Source of the DNA: Rusavskia elegans
Lineage: Eukaryota > Ascomycota > Lecanoromycetes > Teloschistales > Teloschistaceae
Assembly (NCBI GenBank): GCA_011316305.1
Contig: SAUG01000094.1
Coordinates: 1-64,000, forward strand
Direction of reading: 5' to 3'
DNA length: 64,000 bases
Numbering within the stretch: position 1 is the first letter of the stretch; the number at the start of each line of letters is the position of its first letter. The notes under the pieces are model-generated. The model saw only the letters and a list, made by a program, of their open reading frames with translations, was not told the origin of the DNA and made no database searches. The position numbers and the translations under genes were made by a program. Positions 58,148 to 64,000 of the stretch are shown here, piece by piece.

Positions 58148-58654
58148 ATGGACGCTCAAATGATGGCACCGTGGTGGCCGTGGCTACAACAACGACCAAA
58201 AAGGCATGCTACCGTGGATCATGAGTTCCAACTTCCACCAAAGAAGGAACTGCCCAGACCAACACCCTTTTCTCAACCGAAGACGCCGTTCTCCTTCATG
58301 TTGTTGCCAGACGAGATCAAGCTTTGTATAGTGGCCCACGTGAAAGTAGACAGCCCGCATACGTTCCTCGCGCTCCGCCTCGTGCACCCGTGGTTCAACG
58401 CTACCATCTCCGAAGCGGAGCGGTTGGAAACTCGACTACTAATCATTGAGAGGAAAGCTTCAGGTTTGACGCGACTCTTCGCAAACACCCTTACTTGCTT
58501 CACTTGCCTAAAGGCACTACCGATGGCTGCTTTTGCCGAGGCATCGAGGACCACGCCGATGGATCTCGGTGGTTCTGAAGCCCACAGGAGATGTTGTATC
58601 GACTGTAGACTAAAACATGAGTCCACGAGTCGACATATGGAGCGCTTGCTATGA
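58148..58654 (+). CDS. F-box-like Cys-motif protein, family copy 1
   Basis: Single exon, 168 residues from the ATG at 58148. In-frame ATGs at 58052 (200 residues) and 58298 (118 residues, at MLLPDEIKL) are alternatives. The core LLPDEIKLCIVAHVKVDSPHTFLALRLVHPWF matches the same segment in the genes at 58949 and 61629 and has the LPxEI...L..R.VHP.F pattern of an F-box-like helix set. A CFTCLKALP motif and a CCIDC motif follow, like zinc-binding pairs. It stops soon after the second Cys pair, so it lacks the C-terminal half present in copy 2. F-box proteins usually recruit substrates to SCF ubiquitin ligases; that role is inference. The N-terminal 50 residues are Pro-rich and unlike the paralogues. 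Confidence 0.6.
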   Translation: MDAQMMAPWWPWLQQRPKRHATVDHEFQLPPKKELPRPTPFSQPKTPFSFMLLPDEIKLCIVAHVKVDSPHTFLALRLVHPWFNATISEAERLETRLLIIERKASGLTRLFANTLTCFTCLKALPMAAFAEASRTTPMDLGGSEAHRRCCIDCRLKHESTSRHMERLL

Positions 58655-58948
58655 GCTATGGGAGGAGCAGAAGAATATCCGCGGCCATATCTCCTGACTC
58701 GTTCAATCGTCGCTTCGAAACAGCATTTGGACAACAGGTGAACAAGCAGTGGCAGGTGCGAATCTTTCGGAGTGGTAACCTGCTCACATTTGAGAGGCTA
58801 AACCATCTCTGACTCATCTCGTTGAGGTACAAAAGTGCACCACGACTATGGACTACATTTTGCTTCAAAGCTTCAGATAGCCCTCTTTACCAGCAGCACA
58901 GGTGACTTCACATTCGTGTTCGTTTCGCATTGCAAGCAGTGCAAAGTC

Positions 58949-59743
58949 ATGGCCTCGCTTATGTTGTTACCCGACGAACTCAAACTTCAGATCATTGCAA
59001 ACATTGATATCGACGTGCACAACACCCTTATCAAGCTCCGTCAAGTTCACCCATGGTTTAGGGCGAGCATTAAGAGGGAGACCATCTACGACAAGCTTTT
59101 CGCCGCCGAAAGGGATAGGTCTTCGCCTCTGAGAAATGAATTGTCATCTCTTTGTGGGCGTCGCCTGGTCTGCTACACCTGTCACAGAGTACTACCTGTA
59201 GAGGCCTTCTCGGACCGACAAGCTTCCGGCAGTATAGTCAGCTTGACAAGGATCTGCGTCGGCTGTTGCATCAAGCGCCGGTGGTATCCTCCTGGATGCG
59301 CTATAATCATCAATGGTGGGCCATACACAGTCTGTAAGGCCTGTCGAGGGTTGTTCAGATGGCAATCTTCGAAGATCAAATACTGCAACCAACATTCGAG
59401 GCGCGGCACAAAATTCAAAACGATCAACAGCTTGGCAGATCTTACAGCCACATACGCAGATCTTGCAGCTAGATACGCCGATGCACTCAACCAGGAACAC
59501 TTTGAGGAGCAAAGCTTCACGTACGAGCCGGAAACGATCTCTTCTGCCAATGGTACCCACTCGAGGAGGTTTATGGGACCTCGGCAGGCCACATATGTTT
59601 CACCAACCCGTTGTACTGAGGAAAAACATCTTACGCTCGAGGACGCAAAGAGCATGCTGAAGAACATGCGCCTACCGGAGATTCCCATCGAAGTATCAGG
59701 CTTTCAAGAGATCCTCATGGAGACACCTATCTCTCTGGGCTAA
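58949..59743 (+). CDS. F-box-like Cys-motif protein, family copy 2
   Basis: Single exon, 264 residues. The ATG at 58949 gives MASLMLLPDELKL; the frame is open upstream without another ATG. The F-box-like segment at residues about 4-36 contains LMLLPDELKLQIIANIDID and LRQVHPWFRASI. Four Cys pairs follow: LVCYTC, ICVGCC, TVCKAC and a YCNQH group, which could bind zinc. Residues about 160-180 contain a short internal repeat, TATYADLAARYADAL. The C-terminal 80 residues are not recognised. It lies 300 bp after copy 1 on the same strand, and a frameshifted relative is 2 kb downstream on the other strand, so this is a small local family. Ubiquitin-ligase adaptor function is inferred only from the F-box-like segment. 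Confidence 0.75.
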   Translation: MASLMLLPDELKLQIIANIDIDVHNTLIKLRQVHPWFRASIKRETIYDKLFAAERDRSSPLRNELSSLCGRRLVCYTCHRVLPVEAFSDRQASGSIVSLTRICVGCCIKRRWYPPGCAIIINGGPYTVCKACRGLFRWQSSKIKYCNQHSRRGTKFKTINSLADLTATYADLAARYADALNQEHFEEQSFTYEPETISSANGTHSRRFMGPRQATYVSPTRCTEEKHLTLEDAKSMLKNMRLPEIPIEVSGFQEILMETPISLG

Positions 59744-61093
59744 GTACAACATCGGAGGTTATTTCTGCTATTTATCAGGACTTCTTTCTTCCTTTCTGAG
59801 CTACGTGCAGGAAGCCGCCGATAGCAGACTTGCGATAGTCTTGAAGCTGTCTCTGACTTACGTCATGGCGATTTGGAATTATCCCCCAATCTGTTAGTCC
59901 TCCCAGCTTCTGCTTCAGTCATCTATGGAACACGAATCTCGCTCAAAGCCCCCACAGCTCCCGAAATGGCACAATTCCCACACATATAAATGCCTAAGAA
60001 AATCATACCACGCGGATGTTAGGTTCAGCACTCACGCCCTCTGAGAAGTCCAATACTAGTTTAGGAGCCAAAAATGAAGAGCCAAGTGATAGCTGCTAAC
60101 CTAGCAAGATTACAATGCATGACGAGACAAAGCTCCTAACAAATACGCCCAGCGATCACCTCGTGGAGGGCGAGATACCTGATAAGAGGTTTCGTGTCCA
60201 ATTTGAAGTCACGCACAGAATGCACGCTCCTGAGAGTGGTATCCTTGAGTGGCGTCATAAATCACTTGCCGAAGCTGCGACATACTGCTTCAGCTAGCAG
60301 ACCTCTTAACCTGTGACTACAACCAAATGCATGCATCAAGTGCAGAGGAGAGTGCGGGGAATAGTTTCTGCGGAAAATACACCGCTCGTTCTTCTTCAGT
60401 TCAAGGCCATGCTGGTCTCGAGAAGGACGCCGCTCAGTATATCTTGGGATTTAAAGGAGTCGACTCGGACGCCTCACATACGTGAACATTAGGAGCATAC
60501 TCTGGCGTCGTTTCTTGAAAGTTGACCTTCGAAACCGCTGCCTTGATGCGAAGCCTCTACTTTCTTCTGACTATCATGCAACCCCGGCGCCGCTGTACAA
60601 TTGTCAAACACTACACACAGCTTTCTTGAGTATAGGCGGTAGAACAGGTCATTCGAGAACTATGGCGCTGAGGATAGAGGAATCCCAAATTCTGCTCTAT
60701 ATGTTCACAGAAAGATGGTATGGGCAAGAATGGAGATCGATTGAAGCATGTTATCCTATCCGAGCGAGAATCGAAGGCATAGCAGACATGAGAGCGGTAT
60801 TGGAACATCCCTGGAGTTGGCCAGCATTGCACATGATTATTGAGGAGACAAGCACTGGATCTGGAACACCAAACTACGTCTTTTCTTTCACATGGTAATC
60901 GATGTTGACTCGCCTCTTTCAGTCTTATATCTGGTGACAGCATCTCCGACAGCTCAGATTGGATCAGAGCTTTCTGAATATCATCGTTTGCTCTTCTAAC
61001 CCTCCCACCCTCATCATTCGCTGCCACTCTGTTTGGTACGCCTTCTTGACAACCATGTCCGTTTCAAATATGGAAATTGAAAGCTATCCACGT
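59744..61093. other. Gene-poor spacer inside the F-box-like cluster
   Basis: About 1.35 kb with balanced composition. Overlapping open frames at 60482-60898 (+, opening with GTG) and 60611-61027 (-) run antisense to one another and resemble no family I know. A 60-codon frame at 60115-60297 is similar. It may be decayed gene sequence. No repeat or RNA gene was seen. Confidence 0.4.
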
Positions 61094-61629
61094 TCAAGGT
61101 CCCATATTTGAACTCTTGCACGATTTATGTGCTTGTTCGCACAGCCTCAAATGATTGTGCTTTTGGAAGGAAAAATTTAGTGCCCCTGCTGGCAGGCGAT
61201 GGCGGTTCTTAATGCTCTTTACAACACGGGGATTAGTCCGACCCTGGACGAGACGTCCGCACTTGTCGTTGGCGCAGATAACAATCACATACATAACGTA
61301 AAAGGCGCACCCAGGAGGAAACTTCCGGTACTTGACGCCACACTGAACACAGAACCTCTCTAGGGCGTCGCAACATCCAGGTGCTCGTTGTCCCGTATGG
61401 GATATGTCGGCGAATTTGGCAGGACCCCAGCACAGGTGTAGCAGGCAGAATAGTCAGGACAAGTTTGCCGTAGGTGCGGTTCTAAATCCAGTAATTGCTG
61501 CTTGAGTTTTTCCAAGACGATAGTAGCTCTGAACCACGGATGGACTTTGCGGAGTACAAGGTGCGTGTTATGGGCGTCGATGTCGATGTTGGCAAGGATG
61601 AGGAGCTTGATCTCGTCGGGCAAAAGCAT
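61094..61629 (-). pseudogene. Frameshifted F-box-like gene, family copy 3
   Basis: On the minus strand, the ATG at 61629 opens MLLPDEIKLLILANIDID, HLVLRKVHPWFRATI and CYTCAGVLP, clearly parallel to the copy at 58949. The frame stops at 61360, shortly after DNEHLDV. The matching downstream half continues in another frame: LERFCVQCGVKYRKFPPGC, aligning with the ICVGCCIKRRWYPPGC part of copy 2, then CANDKCGRLV, ending at 61094. So one frameshift near 61,365-61,385 separates two halves that are each conserved. A sequencing error or an unusual splice cannot be excluded. There is no RIP-like mutation bias. Confidence 0.65.
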
Positions 61630-62088
61630 GAGGGGCCCAGGTGCAGCGCTGAAAGAAGGAGGCTGGAGAAAATTCAAGAACTTGAGTACGGATATCGAGA
61701 GGAAAGATATTGTTTGATCCAGCAAATTGCTTGATCTACCAGGCAGTGTAGATAATTTGGATAAAGAGTTGGAGTCGAATTACAGGACGAGGAGGTCAAG
61801 ACTGAGACAAACTTTGCGTTACACTGCGCGTTACACGTTGTGGGAGGCAGGCATGCAGTCAGCCTCGATTAGGAAGTATAAAGCCACGGGAAGAAAGGTT
61901 CAATCGTGTAACATACCATGCTATTGGATGAGGACCAATGCAAATCCAAGACGCCATGCTATATATATCTTTTCGTACACTTTAAAATCAATGCTTGCAT
62001 GCTTTAGTCAGCCATAAATCCGGGCATAACAGCTCCGAACCTTTCAGACCACCATCTCACCACGAGCTTTCGGAACACAAGTTCATCT
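61630..62088. other. Intergenic spacer, F-box-like pseudogene to ACBP-domain gene
   Basis: About 460 bp without a convincing gene. Short open frames at 61727-62017 lack protein character. Nothing else was noted. Confidence 0.45.
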
Positions 62089-63149
62089 TTATATCAATCC
62101 CCTTATTCTCCAAACCTTCCATCCCCTGACCTGCCGTAATTGCTCTTTCACCGCCTGCATCACTAACCACAACCCCTGCTCAATCCTCTGATCGCTCTTC
62201 TTCCTCGCCCACAAGAACACCAGCCCCAGTATCATCGTATCAACCAACAGTTGTCTCGTAGCAGCCCAAATGAGCCACCGTATCCATGCCAAAGCCCCAC
62301 TGCGTTTGCCGTGGACAGTCCCTAGTCGCTTGGCCTCGATCTGCTCGCGTAAAGCGGCGACTTCCGTCGTCATCTTGAAGAGAGCCGTCTCTATTCGTCT
62401 CCTCCATTTGCGGTTCCGAACATCGAGATCCGTACCTCTGCTCCTACCGACTATCGACGACGCAGGATTCAGCGGATCGCGGTACCTTCTTTCTCCCTCT
62501 CTATTCCCGTTGTCCTCTTCGTCGTCATCGTCATCATAGACTTCATCATCCCCCTCACTGACCGGCCTCAACACTCTTAAGCCTCCTCCACCGCCGCCTT
62601 CATCTTCCACGAGTCTTCGCCTCGATCCCCCAAGACTAGCGTAACTCATCCCTGGTTGACTATCTTCGCCTCCTACACCCCTGGGCGATGATTCATTGCT
62701 TGTAGTATTCGAGTTGTTCTTGATCTGATCCCACACAAACTCCAACTCCGCGACCAGTTCTCTGGCTTCCGGAGTAGAGGAGGCATATTCGTGCATCGTA
62801 GTGATCAGGGTAGAAATGTATTCACGCTTGGCGGCAGTGCGAGAAAGTGTGGCGTTGGCATGCCATGCGTCCCATTTCTCCTTCTCCGCTCTCGTTTCTT
62901 CTGTCTCGGGAGTATCGCCTGACGGGCGCCGCATTACCCCTTCGACATCACCTTCCATGCTTTGTTTGTAGAGTCCATAGAGTTTGAGGCGAGCTTCGGG
63001 TGGCGGACGGGCGGAGCCTGTACGAGGGATGCGTTTTACGGTGTTGAGTGCATGAGCGAAGACTCGATCTATGAGAATTATGAGATCATGGTCCACGAAA
63101 GGATAAGCTGTAGGTGTATTCAGGAAGACTTGCCTACTGAGTCGGACAT
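62089..63149 (-). CDS. Acyl-CoA-binding-domain membrane protein, Atg37/ACBD5-like
   Basis: Two exons on the minus strand, 63149-63134 (16 bp) and 63068-62089, 331 residues. The 65 bp intron has a GC donor (GCAAGT) and a CTCATAG acceptor. This model gives MSDSVDRVFAHALNTVKR, the expected start; no GT donor restores the frame. Residues 6 to about 110 form the acyl-CoA-binding domain (RLKLYGLYKQSMEGDV, KWDAWHANATLSRTAAKREY). A low-complexity acidic stretch (EVYDDDDDEEDN) and a short coiled coil (TTEVAALREQIEAKRL) follow. A hydrophobic segment at about 263-293 (LLVDTMILGLVFLW) is followed by basic residues, consistent with a C-terminal membrane anchor. Domain order matches Atg37 and ACBD5, peroxisomal acyl-CoA-binding proteins; in Pichia Atg37 acts in pexophagy. 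Peroxisomal location here is inference. Confidence 0.85.
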
Positions 63150-63734
63150 GCCTCGTAGCTATGATGGTGATGGGCAAACGGGAAGAGGATTAATCGATGC
63201 ATCAGCATATAGGCAAGAGAAAAGATATATCTTATAAGCTCGTTCTGATTGTTGGAGTCGTATTGCAACGCATATGTCGCCGTTACCAACTCATCCATGT
63301 CCTTTCGATCGCGTACAGATGTCATACGCAAGGCGCGGCAATCGACCGGGCGTCTGGAGCGGCCCGCTGATAGCGTCAATCGGAACAAGCCGTGGACGCG
63401 TAATCTTTCCAAGATACTCCTAAGTGGACGCTGCCACTGAAGCAGCCACTACCTTAGCTACGCTCAAGGCGCTTTCTCGAGAAGCCTACAGTCTCCAGAA
63501 AAGCCATGCAAGATGTTCAGGCTTGCTTAAAGAACCCAATTGGTGTCAATAGTCTATGAGCATCCGTCAAACCTTCAGCAACCCAAGCTTCCGCAGAATG
63601 TACTCTCCTCGCTCGGTAGCATTCGACTTTCAGCGCAGCCGAGGACGCTACAGCTCTATCTTTCTAAGCCTGTTGCAGTAACTTCCGAGGGTTAAGCTCT
63701 TCTGAATCGTCGGCCGCCTGCTGTGTAACGGAGA
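63150..63734. other. Divergent promoter region at the right end
   Basis: About 585 bp between the ACBP-domain gene (-) and the partial gene at 63735 (+). The short open frames are not protein-like. No repeat was seen. Confidence 0.4.
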
Positions 63735-64000
63735 ATGACCACGGCTACTACGGAGCGTCGATGGTCACACCAGTCATCTTCTTCAGCCCAGGAGGAGTCA
63801 TGCAGGTTTCCAGACTTAGAACCAACATCTTCGAGGGATTACTTGACGACTCATGAAGAAGAGGGAGATAGGCATCGAAATAAAGGGCGAACCCCGAGCC
63901 CTCAAACGTGGTCGGGACTCAACGGCGGTCCACGGAACGACAGATGGCAAGCGAGGAAGGACCATCATATCGCCTGGAGCAATAACCATTTGTCCGGAAC
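63735..64000 (+). CDS. 5' end of a gene running off the window
   Basis: From the ATG at 63735 the frame is open to the window end for 88 codons: MTTATTERRWSHQSSSSAQE, then a charged, Ser-rich region, then GGPRNDRWQARKDHHIAWSN near the end. No other frame in this stretch is as long. The polar, Arg/Trp-rich N-terminus is reminiscent of the cytosolic N-terminal tail of fungal triose-phosphate-transporter-like (TPT family) membrane proteins, but no membrane segment has been reached, so the identity is a guess. The first exon may end beyond the window. Confidence 0.5.
   Translation, partial: MTTATTERRWSHQSSSSAQEESCRFPDLEPTSSRDYLTTHEEEGDRHRNKGRTPSPQTWSGLNGGPRNDRWQARKDHHIAWSNNHLSG

Noticed and set aside
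60482..61027. Overlapping antisense open frames of about 138 codons each
   Set aside because: Neither is recognisable, the plus-strand one opens with GTG, and they mirror each other; kept only as a note in the spacer entry.

Overview
The window looks like a filamentous ascomycete (Pezizomycotina, most likely a Dothideomycete). The reasons are short 48-117 bp spliceosomal introns, a gene set of Pezizomycotina type, a local family of small LPDE-type F-box-like proteins, and a large AT-rich block with the signature of repeat-induced point mutation (RIP: TpA excess, scarce CpA/TpG, stop codons throughout former reading frames). The species assignment is inference. It is a two-compartment sequence: 1-42.7 kb is gene-free and RIP-degraded, and 42.8-64 kb is an ordinary gene-dense euchromatic segment.

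The AT-rich block can be read as one nested stack of LTR retrotransposons, using LTR pairs and target-site duplications (TSDs). Outermost is a minus-strand Ty3/Gypsy element A (LTRs 4091-4307 and 42132-42349). It was split twice by a second Gypsy family B: B1 at 6274-19127 (TSD CTAGA/TTAGA) and B2 at 24380-41736 (TSD CGATT). A third family C, with LTRs of about 410 bp, then entered the B copies: gag-bearing C1 at 8625-11979 inside B1 (TSD TAGAA/TAGAG), and pol-bearing C2 at 28251-38149 inside B2 (TSD TATTA). A Ty1/Copia element D (28402-34132) sits inside one LTR of C2, and a much less mutated solo LTR (36861-37074) sits inside the C2 interior. Two short GC-richer palindromic islands (22660-22890 and 23224-23273) survive inside element A without obvious RIP.

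The gene compartment starts abruptly near 42.7 kb. In order: a WD40-repeat protein (+), a broken coding fragment (-), a carnitine O-acetyltransferase (+), a Yag7-family coiled-coil/RGG protein (+), a KDM4-type JmjN-JmjC-PHD histone demethylase (+), the Rad51 paralogue Rad57 (-), two intact F-box-like genes (+) and a frameshifted relative (-), an acyl-CoA-binding membrane protein of the Atg37/ACBD5 type with a GC-AG intron (-), and the 5' end of a gene that runs off the window (+). These are housekeeping and chromatin/repair genes without an obvious shared pathway; I see no biosynthetic cluster, CRISPR array or bacterial-type operon.

Exon structures were worked out by hand from reading frame, GT/GC-AG splice signals and family similarity recalled from general knowledge. 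No database search was run. I found no clear new biological system. The best candidates for unexplained structure are the palindromic islands, the tRNA-like segment inside family B, and the split of gag and pol between members of family C.
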